From assembly GCF_018494085.1 (NCBI RefSeq), contig NZ_JABBFP010000003.1:124001-188000 (forward strand): a stretch of 64,000 nt of DNA, given 5' to 3'. Shown here piece by piece: positions 49,682 through 59,054 of this stretch; position 1 is the stretch's first letter, and the number at the start of each line of letters is the position of its first letter. The notes beneath the pieces were generated by a model. That model had not been told where the DNA came from. It was given only the letters and a program-made list of their open reading frames with translations, and did not search any database. This DNA comes from Rosenbergiella collisarenosi. GTDB taxonomy: Bacteria; Pseudomonadota; Gammaproteobacteria; Enterobacterales; Enterobacteriaceae. A program made the position numbers and the translations under genes.

Positions 49682-50794
49682 ATGTCTACGTTGTCCCTCT
49701 TTTCGCCTCTAGATCTCGGCGCAATAACGACTAACAACCGTATTTTCATGGCACCTTTAACGCGTTTAAGAAGCGTAGAGCCAGGAGATATCCCGACAAA
49801 ATTGATGGAAACTTACTATCAACAACGTGCCTCGGCGGGATTGATTATCACTGAAGCTACGCAAATTTCCTTCGAAGCTAAAGGCTATGCTGGCGCGCCG
49901 GGTTTACATACAGCGGAACAAGTGGCTGCTTGGCAAACAATCACACAAGCCGTGCATGCAAAGCAGGGTAAAATTGGAGTCCAGTTGTGGCACACGGGTC
50001 GTATCTCCCACTCCTCGCTCCAGCCTAATGGCGCGGCACCTCAAGCTCCTTCCGCGCTGCCTTCTCAAACGCGTACCTCGCTCAAAAATGAGCAAGGCGA
50101 GGTTTACCGCAGCGAAACAACTCTGCCGCAAGCGATGAGCTTGGCGCAGATTAAACAAGTTGTTAAAGATTTCGAGCAGGCCGCGATTAACGCTCAGCAA
50201 GCAGGCTTTGACCTGTTGGAGTTACACGCTGCACACGGCTACCTACTTCATGCCTTCTTATCGCCAGAGTCAAACCAGCGGACTGACGAATATGGTGGCA
50301 GCCGAGAAAATCGTGCGCGCATTGTCCTTGAAATTATCGAGGCGATTTCACGCGTTTGGGGCCCACGCCACATCGGGATCCGCCTTTCTCCAGTCGGAAC
50401 CTTTCAAGCGCTAGGCAATGGCCCACATGAGGAAGAGGATGCGGTATGGCTAATCCAACAGCTTAACCGCTTCGACCTCGCTTATCTCCACCTCTCAGAG
50501 CCAGACTGGGCTGGCGGTAACTCTTATACCGCAGAATTCCGGCAAGCGGTTAGGGCAGCCTTTAGCAACACGATTATCGGTGCTGGTGCCTATACCTTGG
50601 AAAAAGGTAACGAACTCGTCAAACAGGGACTTATCGATGCCGTCGCTTTTGGACGTGACTTTATTGCTAACCCTGACCTCGTGGAGCGTTTCGCACAGAA
50701 TGCACCGCTGAACACGCAGCACCCAGAATCGTTCTATGGCGGTGATGCACGTGGATATATCGATTATCCCTTTTTGCACGACGTGAAAAACTGA
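49682..50794 (+). CDS. nemA: N-ethylmaleimide reductase (old yellow enzyme family)
   Basis: A 370-residue FMN ene-reductase acting on maleimides, nitrate esters and other electrophiles. [58 protein letters not shown] and the FMN-phosphate region [11 protein letters not shown] are typical. AGGAG six bases before the ATG. In E. coli it is cotranscribed with its TetR-type repressor gene nemR, which is absent from this window. Confidence 0.95.
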   Translation: MSTLSLFSPLDLGAITTNNRIFMAPLTRLRSVEPGDIPTKLMETYYQQRASAGLIITEATQISFEAKGYAGAPGLHTAEQVAAWQTITQAVHAKQGKIGVQLWHTGRISHSSLQPNGAAPQAPSALPSQTRTSLKNEQGEVYRSETTLPQAMSLAQIKQVVKDFEQAAINAQQAGFDLLELHAAHGYLLHAFLSPESNQRTDEYGGSRENRARIVLEIIEAISRVWGPRHIGIRLSPVGTFQALGNGPHEEEDAVWLIQQLNRFDLAYLHLSEPDWAGGNSYTAEFRQAVRAAFSNTIIGAGAYTLEKGNELVKQGLIDAVAFGRDFIANPDLVERFAQNAPLNTQHPESFYGGDARGYIDYPFLHDVKN

Positions 50795-50833
50795 TACCCT
50801 ACTTATTATTTACACGTTAAGTTGTGAGGTTTT

Positions 50834-51244
50834 ATGCGTTTTTTACATACAATGATCCGTGTCGGCGATTTAGATCGTGCCGTCGACTTCTACACTCGTA
50901 TACTCGGCATGCGCTTACTACGCACTAGCGAAAATACCGAATATAAGTATACGTTAGCGTTTGTTGGATACACCGATGAAAGCGAAGGCGCTGTTTTAGA
51001 GCTAACCTATAACTGGGGCGTGGAGAGTTATGACCTTGGTAAAGGATATGGACACATCGCCTTGGAAGTCGACTCTGCTGCAGAGACGTGTGAGCGTATC
51101 CGTCAAGCGGGTGGTAACATCACTCGTGAAGCTGGTCCTGTTAAAGGCGGCAAGACGGTCATTGCTTTTGTCGAAGATCCTGATGGCTACAAAATTGAAT
51201 TAATCGAGAAAAAAGACGCTGGTCTTGGACTAAATAACGATTAA
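50834..51244 (+). CDS. gloA: Glyoxalase I (lactoylglutathione lyase)
   Basis: Isomerises the methylglyoxal-glutathione hemithioacetal. The 136-residue, Ni2+-type enzyme has metal ligands H5 (FLHTMIRV), the glutamate in VLELTYNWG, the histidine in YGHIALEV and the glutamate in YKIELIEK. It follows nemA by 39 bases, giving an electrophile-detoxification pair as in E. coli. Confidence 0.96.
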   Translation: MRFLHTMIRVGDLDRAVDFYTRILGMRLLRTSENTEYKYTLAFVGYTDESEGAVLELTYNWGVESYDLGKGYGHIALEVDSAAETCERIRQAGGNITREAGPVKGGKTVIAFVEDPDGYKIELIEKKDAGLGLNND

Positions 51245-51254
51245 TCGTTGATTA

Positions 51255-51280
51255 AGGGCTGCGTTGCAGCCCTGTTTTTG
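51255..51280 (+). terminator. Terminator after gloA
   Basis: GGGCTGC-GTT-GCAGCCC stem followed by TGTTTTTG. It ends about 40 bases before the rnt ATG. Confidence 0.85.
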
Positions 51281-51320
51281 TCATACTTGCCGACCCTTTT
51301 TTACTGTTATTGAGAGACAG

Positions 51321-51998
51321 ATGTCAGACACTGCCAACCCAAACCTGCTCAAACACCGCTTTCGTGGCTTCTACCCCGTTGTTATCGATGTCGAAACTGC
51401 CGGTTTTAATGCTGAGACAGATGCGCTGCTTGAAATTGCGGCAATAACCGTTCGAATGGACGAGGATGGCTGGCTAGTCGAAGACCAGAAAATTCATTTT
51501 AATATCACACCGTTTGAAGGGGCTATTTTGCACCCTGAAGCATTAGCGTTCACTGGGATCAACCCAGATGACCCTGAGCGACACGCCGTCAGCGAATATG
51601 ATGCGCTTCACGCTATTTTTAAGATGGTAAGAAAAGGTATGAAAGAGGCGGATTGTTCCCGGGCGGTGATCGTGGCGCACAATGCACACTTCGATCATAG
51701 CTTTACGATGGCTGCTGCACAGCGCGCAAGCTTAAAACGCAACCCATTTCATCCTTTTGCCACCTTCGATACCGCCGCGCTGAGTGGCTTGGTGTTAGGG
51801 CAAACGGTGCTAGCTAAGGCCTGCATTAGTGCGGGGATTAGTTTTGATAGCGAACAAGCGCATAGCGCACTCTATGATACTGAACAGACGACGAGCTTAT
51901 TCTGCGAGTTAGTCAATAGGTGGAAGCGATTAGGCGGCTGGCCGTTACCTATTAACGAAGAGGCATCAGAAGTGGTGGAAACCTGCCCACCACTATAA
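51321..51998 (+). CDS. rnt: Ribonuclease T
   Basis: A 225-residue DEDD exoribonuclease that trims tRNA CCA ends and other stable RNAs. Catalytic acidic motifs are [11 protein letters not shown] (D, E), [11 protein letters not shown] (D) and [12 protein letters not shown] (H, D). The start is placed at ATG 51321 ([19 protein letters not shown]) with GAGA upstream; nineteen in-frame codons upstream overlap the gloA terminator and are unlikely to be translated. lhr, next in E. coli, is missing. Confidence 0.95.
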   Translation: MSDTANPNLLKHRFRGFYPVVIDVETAGFNAETDALLEIAAITVRMDEDGWLVEDQKIHFNITPFEGAILHPEALAFTGINPDDPERHAVSEYDALHAIFKMVRKGMKEADCSRAVIVAHNAHFDHSFTMAAAQRASLKRNPFHPFATFDTAALSGLVLGQTVLAKACISAGISFDSEQAHSALYDTEQTTSLFCELVNRWKRLGGWPLPINEEASEVVETCPPL

Positions 51999-52013
51999 TA
52001 CTGTCAGAACAAA

Positions 52014-52346
52014 TTATTCTGCTTCGCGATATTTATCTGCAGTCTCTTTAATAAGTGGCTGCAGTTCCCCCCGCTGGTACATTTCCATGATAATATCACA
52101 GCCCCCTACCAGCTCACCGTCTACCCAAAGTTGTGGGAAGGTAGGCCAGTTCGCATAAGCAGGCAGCTCAGCACGGATATCTGGATTCTGTAGGATATCT
52201 ACGTAAGCGAAACGCTCACCACAGCCGGATAGCGCTTGAACCGCTTGTGCAGAAAAACCACAGCTCGGTAATTTTGGTGACCCTTTCATATAAAGAAGAA
52301 TTGGGTTTTCAGAAATTTGTGTCTTAATTTTTTCAAGAGTGCTCAT
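52014..52346 (-). CDS. grxD: Monothiol glutaredoxin Grx4
   Basis: A 110-residue CGFS-type glutaredoxin: SPKLPSCGFSAQA holds the active-site cysteine, with WPTFPQLWVDGELVGGCDI as the glutathione-binding part. Such proteins carry and transfer 2Fe-2S clusters. It converges on rnt and is divergent from the mepH leader. Confidence 0.96.
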   Translation of the reverse strand: MSTLEKIKTQISENPILLYMKGSPKLPSCGFSAQAVQALSGCGERFAYVDILQNPDIRAELPAYANWPTFPQLWVDGELVGGCDIIMEMYQRGELQPLIKETADKYREAE

Positions 52347-52472
52347 TTTGCTTCCTTAACGACTACGTAGTTTCAGGTATTGTAGCGTTTATCGTGCATA
52401 GAGTGAAATAGCCTGAGGTGATATCCCGCAAATGGCTCTCGGAGTAAGAATTTTCTTAATCACCACTAATAA

Positions 52473-52488
52473 TGTGATTAAGATCACA
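52473..52488. promoter_or_regulatory. CRP-binding site
   Basis: TGTGATTAAGATCACA matches the CRP half-sites TGTGA-N6-TCACA exactly. If it acts at -41.5 on the plus strand, transcription would begin near 52522, and CATAGA at 52512 is a fair -10. It could also act on grxD, whose start is 127 bases away. Confidence 0.8.
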
Positions 52489-52547
52489 TAAAAGGTCCCT
52501 ATTTCCCCTACCATAGACGAAATAGAGGATAACTGGGCAGGACACTC

Positions 52548-52583
52548 ATGCTTAGTAACAGATTTATTAAAATTCTAGCTTAA
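52548..52583 (+). CDS. Possible 11-residue leader peptide upstream of mepH
   Basis: An ORF MLSNRFIKILA with AGGA about four bases before the ATG, lying just downstream of the predicted CRP-driven start. It is followed by a small palindrome (AACTTTTCGAAAAGTT, 52582-52597) and a terminator-like hairpin. Whether it is translated is unknown. Confidence 0.4.
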   Translation: MLSNRFIKILA

Positions 52584-52620
52584 CTTTTCGAAAAGTTCTG
52601 GATTAGAATGGCTTATGGGG

Positions 52621-52646
52621 CTGACGACACTGTCAGAGGTTTTTTT
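52621..52646 (+). terminator. Terminator-like hairpin in the mepH leader
   Basis: CTGAC and GTCAG with a six-base loop, then AGG and seven Ts. The stem is short, but the T run is strong. It would end a leader RNA of about 120 bases before mepH. Confidence 0.5.
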
Positions 52647-52691
52647 ACTCACTGACTCTTTTTTGAGTACATCACTGACTAAATAATAACT

Positions 52692-53483
52692 ATGCGGCTA
52701 ATAATTACGCTTTCAATTCTTGCTTTTATGCAGCTTTTTTTCAATATCGCTGAAGCGGCTCCGCATCGGCATCTTAATGCAACCGCCCACAAATCTGTAA
52801 AAAAAGTGGCTGCGGATGATACTCGCCGTAAGCGAAAACCGATAAAAACAGCCTCTAAACGTTCCAAACACCCCCAACCCCAGAAAATTAAGCACATTGC
52901 TAGAAGTTCGACTAAAGCGTCTACTACACGCTCATCTAAATCACATAAATTGGCCAACGCACGCTTAACGAGAAAGAAATTCTATGCCGGCCAGAAAGTG
53001 CTTGCCCGACACAATACGCGTATCGCCTCTCCAACTTCCGCTGCAATGGTGATGAGTGCTACCCACCATCAGAAATATCAAAAAGCGCGCCAGACTGCGA
53101 TGAGTAAATTAATGAATCAACTGGGTAAGCCTTATCAATGGGGGGGCACCTCTCCACACACTGGCTTTGATTGTAGTGGCTTGGTGTACTATGCCTATAA
53201 AGACTTAGTGAAATTTAAGATCCCTCGTACCGCTAATGAGATGTACCACTTACGTGACGCAGCGCCTGTGAAAAGAAACTCCCTGCAAAAAGGCGATTTA
53301 GTTTTCTTCAGGATCCACCGTCGCGGCGCCGCTGACCACGTTGGAGTCTACGTAGGCAATGGTAAATTTATCCAATCACCGCGTACCGGCAAAGATATCC
53401 AAATCACCGATCTTACGGGCGAATACTGGCAAAAACACTATATTGGTGCACGTAGGGTGATGACTCCCAGCTCCGTACGCTAG
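52692..53483 (+). CDS. mepH: Peptidoglycan DD-endopeptidase MepH (NlpC/P60)
   Basis: A 263-residue periplasmic hydrolase that cuts peptide cross-links so new murein can be inserted. A signal peptide ends near AEAA. A basic Lys/Arg/Ser-rich linker (about 25-100) precedes the NlpC/P60 domain with the catalytic cysteine in HTGFDCSGLVYYAY, histidine in AADHVGVYVGNG and a later polar residue. The position after grxD is as in E. coli (ydhO). sodB, next in E. coli, is absent. Confidence 0.93.
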   Translation: MRLIITLSILAFMQLFFNIAEAAPHRHLNATAHKSVKKVAADDTRRKRKPIKTASKRSKHPQPQKIKHIARSSTKASTTRSSKSHKLANARLTRKKFYAGQKVLARHNTRIASPTSAAMVMSATHHQKYQKARQTAMSKLMNQLGKPYQWGGTSPHTGFDCSGLVYYAYKDLVKFKIPRTANEMYHLRDAAPVKRNSLQKGDLVFFRIHRRGAADHVGVYVGNGKFIQSPRTGKDIQITDLTGEYWQKHYIGARRVMTPSSVR

Positions 53484-53505
53484 CCTCTCTCGCTATTTCA
53501 ATAGG

Positions 53506-53527
53506 CCCCGCACGTCGGGGTTTTTTT
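53506..53527 (+). terminator. Terminator after mepH
   Basis: CCCCG-CACGT-CGGGG followed by seven Ts. Confidence 0.9.
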
Positions 53528-53659
53528 ATGTCCTGCGTACTGTTTCTCTTTCGCTAACCGACCTCCTCGGCAAAAACACTTTTGCATTGTTGCGCAAAAA
53601 GCTCGTTTTACCGCCAACAGCCTGCTAGAATCCACCCCCTTTATTTTTAGTTGCGCAAC

Positions 53660-53675
53660 ACGCAAACGCTTTCCT
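53660..53675. promoter_or_regulatory. PurR operator upstream of purR
   Basis: ACGCAAACGCTTTCCT fits the PurR consensus ACGCAAACGTTTTCNT at all but one position. It ends 15 bases before the purR ATG, consistent with autorepression known in E. coli. Confidence 0.85.
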
Positions 53676-53690
53676 AGGAGAATGCCCCTT

Positions 53691-54716
53691 ATGGCAACGA
53701 TCAAAGATGTAGCAAAACTCGCCGGGGTTTCCACCACCACTGTTTCTCATGTCATCAACAAAACACGGTTTGTTGCCGAACAGACGCAACAGACGGTATG
53801 GGAGGCAATTAATACCTTACATTATTCTCCTAGCGCCGTTGCACGCAGCTTAAAAGTTAACACGACTAAGACCATCGGCTTACTATCGACCTCAGTAGAA
53901 GCACCTTACTGGGCAGAGATTATTGAAGCTATCGAAAAGAAATGCTTCGAACATGGCTATACGCTGTTACTCGCTAACGCGCATACTGATTTCGATAAAC
54001 AACGCGCGTACCTTTCGATGATGGCACAAAAGCGTGTAGACGGATTAATGGTGATGTGTGCTGAATATCCCGACTCTCTCCTAAAGATATTGGAAGCGCA
54101 TAGCCAAATGCCAATGGTGGTAATGGATTGGGGAAGTTCACAAGCTAGTTTCACTGATACGGTTGAAGATAATGCTTTTGCTGGCGGCCACTTAGCTGCG
54201 CGCTATTTACTAGAACGCGGTCATCGCGATATTGGTTGTATTCCAGGGCAAATGGAGCGTCATACCGGTGGGGGGCGCCTCGCGGGATTCATCAAAGCAT
54301 TAGAGGATGCCGGCATTACGCCGCGCGATGAGTGGATAGTTCAGGGCGATTTCGAGTCTGAATCAGGCTATAACGCTATGCAGCAGATTTTGTCACAGCC
54401 ACAGAGGCCGACTGCTGTATTTTGTGGTGGCGATGTGATGGCGATGGGGGCTATCTGCGCAGCCAATGAACAGGGCCTGAGTGTTCCGCAGGATATTTCG
54501 GTGATCGGTTACGATAATATACGTAATTCGCGCTTCTTCACCCCGGCGCTCACCACCATTCACCAACCCAAAATCGAATTGGGCGAGAAGGCGCTTGAAA
54601 TGCTGCTCGATCGTATCGTTAATAAACGCGATGAAGCACAACGCCTCGAAATTCACCCGCAACTCGTTGAGCGTCGCTCAGTCACTGATGGCCCATTTAT
54701 CGATTACCGCCGTTAA
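53691..54716 (+). CDS. purR: Purine repressor PurR (LacI family)
   Basis: A 341-residue LacI-type repressor that binds hypoxanthine or guanine and represses purine synthesis genes. The helix-turn-helix and hinge read [20 protein letters not shown] and, later, [12 protein letters not shown]. The ligand domain continues through CSAEYP-like and [11 protein letters not shown] segments. I chose ATG 53691 over 53682 because AGGAG lies only one base before the first. The stop overlaps convergent punR. Confidence 0.95.
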   Translation: MATIKDVAKLAGVSTTTVSHVINKTRFVAEQTQQTVWEAINTLHYSPSAVARSLKVNTTKTIGLLSTSVEAPYWAEIIEAIEKKCFEHGYTLLLANAHTDFDKQRAYLSMMAQKRVDGLMVMCAEYPDSLLKILEAHSQMPMVVMDWGSSQASFTDTVEDNAFAGGHLAARYLLERGHRDIGCIPGQMERHTGGGRLAGFIKALEDAGITPRDEWIVQGDFESESGYNAMQQILSQPQRPTAVFCGGDVMAMGAICAANEQGLSVPQDISVIGYDNIRNSRFFTPALTTIHQPKIELGEKALEMLLDRIVNKRDEAQRLEIHPQLVERRSVTDGPFIDYRR

Positions 54717-55617
54717 TCAAAGGCGACGCTAGCCACTCTTGATGTAACGTGGTAGTGCTCCCTAGATACTCTAAGGCCCATTGTAAGGCGGGTGAAAAGC
54801 GATTCTCCCGCCAGCTTAGACAACAAGGGCTATCAGGAAAACTGATGGGTAAACTCACTAACCTCCCCTCAGCCAATAAGGGCGACGCTATGTGAGTAGG
54901 CATCATCGCCACACACTGCCCTGCGAGTACACAGCGCAGTCCCACCTGCCAGTTAGGGACGACGAGTCTGCGTTGGTTGTCCAGTGTCCACGTGTCGCGC
55001 CTAGGGAGTACTCGCGAGGTATCCTCGATAACGAGTGACGGCCAAGCGCGCAGTTCATCTTCACTGAGGTCTTCCTGCATATGAAGCGGGTGCCCGTTGA
55101 CCACAACGCAGCTCCACGATAACTTACCCATATCTCGCACTGTAAAGCGTTCAGACACAGGAACAGCCTGTGTAGCACCGATAGCCATATCGACACGTCC
55201 ATCAGCCAGTGCATCCCATACCCCATTGAATACCTCATCATTAATATGCAGCTCAATATCGGGAAAATGCTGGTAAAAATCGACTACCAGCTGCTCGACG
55301 CGCGTTTGTTTGACGATCCTATCTATTGCAATGGAAAAGTGCCCACGCCACCCATTAGCAAGCTGTTGGCACTGCTGGCGCGTGCCATTCATTTTTTTGA
55401 TAACACCACGTGCTTCTGTCAGAAAATGCTTGCCCGCAGCGGTTAATACCACGTCCCGATGACGGCGCTCGAAAAGCGCCGTGGCTAACCACTCTTCGAC
55501 TTGCTTGACCGAATAGCTTATGGCCGAGGGTACACGATGTAGCTCCTGAGCCGCGCCAGAGAAGCTTCCATTTCTTGCCACGCTATCGATAACGGTTAAG
55601 GTATACTCTGACCACAT
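54697..55617 (-). CDS. punR: LysR-type regulator PunR (YdhB)
   Basis: A 306-residue LysR regulator. The helix-turn-helix covers [20 protein letters not shown], and the effector domain contains [29 protein letters not shown] and [12 protein letters not shown]. It matches E. coli PunR, which activates punC in response to adenosine. The start is set at [11 protein letters not shown] (55617), the family start. It converges with purR (20-base overlap) and is divergent from punC. Confidence 0.92.
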   Translation of the reverse strand: MWSEYTLTVIDSVARNGSFSGAAQELHRVPSAISYSVKQVEEWLATALFERRHRDVVLTAAGKHFLTEARGVIKKMNGTRQQCQQLANGWRGHFSIAIDRIVKQTRVEQLVVDFYQHFPDIELHINDEVFNGVWDALADGRVDMAIGATQAVPVSERFTVRDMGKLSWSCVVVNGHPLHMQEDLSEDELRAWPSLVIEDTSRVLPRRDTWTLDNQRRLVVPNWQVGLRCVLAGQCVAMMPTHIASPLLAEGRLVSLPISFPDSPCCLSWRENRFSPALQWALEYLGSTTTLHQEWLASPLINGGNR

Positions 55618-55718
55618 TTTGCTTTCAATTTTTTTGATGGATGATGGCAAATATTACCGTTTTACAAATAACTATGCACCCTTTTACACTCGCCGGATTC
55701 TTTATACTGGGACTTACC

Positions 55719-56888
55719 ATGCAACATCCTAAACTCTTCTTTGTTTATTTGGCTTTACTGAGCATGCTTGGATTTCTTGCCACCGATATGTATCTGCCAG
55801 CATTTACGGCGATCCAGGAATCACTAAGTACTACAGCTAATAAGGTCAGCGCGAGTCTAAGTCTGTTTCTCGCCGGCTTTTGCTGTGCACAACTTTTTTG
55901 GGGGCCGCTATCTGATAAAATTGGCCGTCGGTCGGTACTGTGCTGTGGGCTTGCACTCTTTACACTAAGCTGTTTGGCGGTCGCGTGGGTCAGCGATGCA
56001 AGGGTGTTACTCGTATTGCGGTTTCTTCAAGCCACAGGAGTTTGTGCGGCTGCAGTGTGCTGGCAGTCTTTAGTTCTTGACCACTTTCCCAAAGAGAAAG
56101 CGCATAAAATGTTCGCCGCGATCATGCCTCTTGTTGCGCTGTCGCCCGCTCTCGCACCGCTACTTGGCGCTTGGTTAATCAATCATTTCGACTGGCAAGC
56201 AATCTTTTTGACGCTGGCATTGCTCGGCGGGTTATTATTGGTGTTGACCTGTTATCTCATCCCGGCTCAACGCCCGAGCCACACTGAGGACATCAAAAGC
56301 CTTCCTTACCAGCAATTGCTGTTGCAGCCGACCTTTATCGGGAATATCCTGATTTACGCCGCCTGTTCGGCGAGTTTCTTTGCTTGGTTAACCGGCTCAC
56401 CCTTTATTATGGGGCAGTTGGGCTTAACGCCAAGCGAGATTGGCCTCAGCTACCTTCCACAAACGGTCACTTTCTTAATCGGTGGCTTTGGTTGCCGGGC
56501 GTTATTAAATCGTTTTACCGGCGACCAACTTCTGCCTTGGTTACTATTGGTTTACTGTTTGAGTGTATTGGCGTTAATGATCGTGGGATGGTGGATGACA
56601 CCGTCCCTCACCCTACTGCTGGTTCCTTTCAGCTTGATGGCGATGTCGAACGGGGCTATTTATCCCATAGTGGTCTCTAAGGCCTTAAAAGTCTTCCCAG
56701 CGCATAGCGGTAAGGCCGCCTCCGTGCAGAATTTTGTACAACTAGGATTATGCTTTATCTTCAGCTTGTGGGTATCGTCCCATATATCGCATGTCTTAAC
56801 GGTTACAGTGACTGCAATGGCCACCACCGCGCTTTTGGCATTCGTCGGCTATTTTTGCCAATACTCACGCACAGACTCTGCTGACTGA
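55719..56888 (+). CDS. punC: Purine nucleoside transporter PunC (YdhC, MFS)
   Basis: A 389-residue, 12-TM MFS protein (DHA1). GFLATDMYLPAFTAIQESL in TM1, LFWGPLSDKIGRRSVL in the TM2-3 loop, MPLVALSPALAPLLGAWL in TM5 and CSASFFAWLTGSPFIM match E. coli PunC. The start at ATG 55719 (MQHPKLFFVYLALL) has GGGA eight bases upstream; the frame is open further but would add an atypical tail. Predicted to import adenosine or inosine under PunR control, working with add. Confidence 0.88.
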   Translation: MQHPKLFFVYLALLSMLGFLATDMYLPAFTAIQESLSTTANKVSASLSLFLAGFCCAQLFWGPLSDKIGRRSVLCCGLALFTLSCLAVAWVSDARVLLVLRFLQATGVCAAAVCWQSLVLDHFPKEKAHKMFAAIMPLVALSPALAPLLGAWLINHFDWQAIFLTLALLGGLLLVLTCYLIPAQRPSHTEDIKSLPYQQLLLQPTFIGNILIYAACSASFFAWLTGSPFIMGQLGLTPSEIGLSYLPQTVTFLIGGFGCRALLNRFTGDQLLPWLLLVYCLSVLALMIVGWWMTPSLTLLLVPFSLMAMSNGAIYPIVVSKALKVFPAHSGKAASVQNFVQLGLCFIFSLWVSSHISHVLTVTVTAMATTALLAFVGYFCQYSRTDSAD

Positions 56889-57098
56889 TCGGTCGTCAAC
56901 ATCCCACTTTTTGTGTATTGAACTCTGCTGAAGTCAGTCCTATACTGATTTCGGCGGAGCGAGTTAGACAGAACTTTACAAACCCGTCCTATTATAAAAA
57001 AAATTGATTGTCCCTGATGAATAGCTGTCTGCTTTTCCACGAAATTCATACCCACGCGCCCGAGCGTAGTGTGTTATTTGAACAGGTGATATACGCAT

Positions 57099-58247
57099 AT
57101 GTCTACGTCATGTCTCGAAAAAGCGAGTTTCAAAGAAGATCATTGGTTTCGTATTGCGCAGGAAATGCTCGAAAGTGCTGATATCCAGATTAATGGGTCT
57201 CGGCCTGGTGATATACGCGTCGTTAACCCGCAATTCTTTAAACGTGTTTTACAAGAAGGATCGCTGGGCCTCGGTGAAAGTTTTATGGACGGCTGGTGGC
57301 AGTGCGACCGGTTAGACATCTTCTTCACTAAGGTTTTGCGGCACAAATTAGATCAGCAACTCCCCCACCATTTTAAAGATACCTTACGTATCGCTACCGC
57401 AAGGTTAACTAATCTTCAATCAAGAAAGCGTGCTTGGATCGTCGGGAAAGAGCATTACGATCTCGGTAACGATTTATTTGCTTTGATGCTCGATCCTTAC
57501 ATGCAGTACTCTTGTGCCTACTGGGCTACTGCCGATACCCTTGAAGCAGCTCAGGAAGCTAAGCTCGATCTGATTTGCCGTAAATTACAACTCAAGCCTG
57601 GAATGACATTGCTTGATATAGGGTGCGGTTGGGGTGGATTGAGTGAATATGCAGCCAAACATTATCAGGTTAGGGTCACCGGTGTAACCATCTCGGCAGA
57701 ACAACAAAAAATGGCTCAGCAACGCTGCCAGGGATTGGATGTTGACATCAGCTTACAGGATTATCGCGATTTACATGAAAAATTCGATCGGATCGTGTCT
57801 GTAGGAATGTTCGAACATGTCGGCCCTAAAAACTATGCAACTTATTTTGATGTAGCGGCGCGGAACCTCAAGCCCGATGGCTTGTTTGTCTTACATACAA
57901 TCGGGGCAAACGCCACCAATTTGCATGTCGATCCGTGGATTGATAAATACATTTTCCCCAACGGTTGCCTGCCCTCTGTCAAACATATCGCTGAATACAG
58001 TGAACCTCATTTCGTCATGGAAGATTGGCACAATATCGGCTCCGATTACGATAGAACGCTAATGGCTTGGTATGAGCGCTTCCTTGCAGCATGGCCTGAG
58101 CTATCACAACGTTACGACGACCGATTCAAGCGTATGTTTACGTACTATCTTAATGCCTGCGCGGGGGCATTTCGCTCTCGAGATATTCAACTATGGCAGG
58201 TAGTATTTAGTCGTGGTATAGACGGCGGGATACGCGTAGCGCGCTAA
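57099..58247 (+). CDS. cfa: Cyclopropane-fatty-acyl-phospholipid synthase
   Basis: A 382-residue SAM-dependent enzyme that adds a methylene to unsaturated membrane fatty acyl chains. GSLGLGESFMDGWWQCDRLD near the N-terminus, HYDLGNDLFALMLDPYMQYS, the SAM loop LLDIGCGWGGLSEYAAKHY and VGMFEHVGPKNY are conserved. A 210-base leader precedes it. A perfect palindrome follows as terminator. Confidence 0.96.
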   Translation: MSTSCLEKASFKEDHWFRIAQEMLESADIQINGSRPGDIRVVNPQFFKRVLQEGSLGLGESFMDGWWQCDRLDIFFTKVLRHKLDQQLPHHFKDTLRIATARLTNLQSRKRAWIVGKEHYDLGNDLFALMLDPYMQYSCAYWATADTLEAAQEAKLDLICRKLQLKPGMTLLDIGCGWGGLSEYAAKHYQVRVTGVTISAEQQKMAQQRCQGLDVDISLQDYRDLHEKFDRIVSVGMFEHVGPKNYATYFDVAARNLKPDGLFVLHTIGANATNLHVDPWIDKYIFPNGCLPSVKHIAEYSEPHFVMEDWHNIGSDYDRTLMAWYERFLAAWPELSQRYDDRFKRMFTYYLNACAGAFRSRDIQLWQVVFSRGIDGGIRVAR

Positions 58248-58252
58248 GAGAC

Positions 58253-58276
58253 ATAAAGCTCCCTAGGGAGCTTTAT
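58253..58276. terminator. Palindromic terminator cfa/ribC
   Basis: A 24-base perfect palindrome (ATAAAGCTCCC, TA, and complement) between convergent stop codons, three bases before the ribC stop. Confidence 0.75.
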
Positions 58277-58278
58277 AA

Positions 58279-58893
58279 TTAGGCTTTCGTTTGGTTTAAC
58301 ACCCGTTCGACGGTGTCGACAATCGCTTGAGTTTGCGTATCAATTTCGATATTGACGCTGTCCCCTAACTTACGCTCGGCAAATAATGTCCGTTCCAACG
58401 TTTCAGGGATTAAATGCACACAGAATCGCCGGTCGGAAACGTCACCGATGGTTAAGCTGCACCCATCAATGCCGACAAAGCCTTTATGGAGGACATATTT
58501 CATTAATGACGCATCATTAAGTTCAAACCAGACCTCACGATTGTGTTCTGATTGAATAATTTTACAGAGTGTTGCCTGAGTCATTATATGACCAGACATC
58601 AAGTGACCGCCGATTTCGTCTGAGAATCTCGCCGCACGTTCGATGTTCACGCGATCGCCAACCGCAAGGTCTCCCAGATTGGTGACCCTTAGCGTCTCTT
58701 TAATAAGATCAAAACTTACGCTATCACCCGTTATCTCGGTAACCGTTAAACAGCAACCATTGTGGGCGACCGAAGCCCCTATTTGTAAGTCTGTCAGCCA
58801 AGCAGATGGGAACTTGACCTTATGCGTACGAAATAGCGGTTGCTCGCTAATTTCAATTATTTCAGCGGTGCCGAGCACTATACCAGTAAACAT
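58279..58893 (-). CDS. ribC: Riboflavin synthase alpha subunit
   Basis: Dismutates two 6,7-dimethyl-8-ribityllumazines to riboflavin. The 204-residue protein has two homologous lumazine-binding halves: [12 protein letters not shown] with GCCLTVTEI, and GGHLMSGHI with GCSLTIGDV. The start has GGGGGA before the ATG. Called ribC in E. coli and ribE in many other species. Divergent from mdtK, as in E. coli. Confidence 0.95.
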   Translation of the reverse strand: MFTGIVLGTAEIIEISEQPLFRTHKVKFPSAWLTDLQIGASVAHNGCCLTVTEITGDSVSFDLIKETLRVTNLGDLAVGDRVNIERAARFSDEIGGHLMSGHIMTQATLCKIIQSEHNREVWFELNDASLMKYVLHKGFVGIDGCSLTIGDVSDRRFCVHLIPETLERTLFAERKLGDSVNIEIDTQTQAIVDTVERVLNQTKA

Positions 58894-59009
58894 CCTATCC
58901 CCCTTATTTTGCTTCAGACTATCATAAAATTCACGGCGAAAATGATTGGCAAATGCGACGACATAAAATATTTCGTTTTTTCTCCTTTATGAATATTAGG
59001 AGTTCAGCG

Positions 59010-59045
59010 ATGATAGCTAACGAACAGGATAAATTTGTCGATTAA
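59010..59045 (+). CDS. Possible 11-residue leader peptide before mdtK
   Basis: An ORF MIANEQDKFVD with AGGAG seven bases before its ATG. Its TAA stop (59043-59045) overlaps the AAGGA ribosome binding site of mdtK (59044-59048), and the mdtK GTG starts nine bases after the stop. The layout is that of a translated leader controlling access to the mdtK ribosome binding site. Confidence 0.5.
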   Translation: MIANEQDKFVD

Positions 59046-59054
59046 GGATATCTA

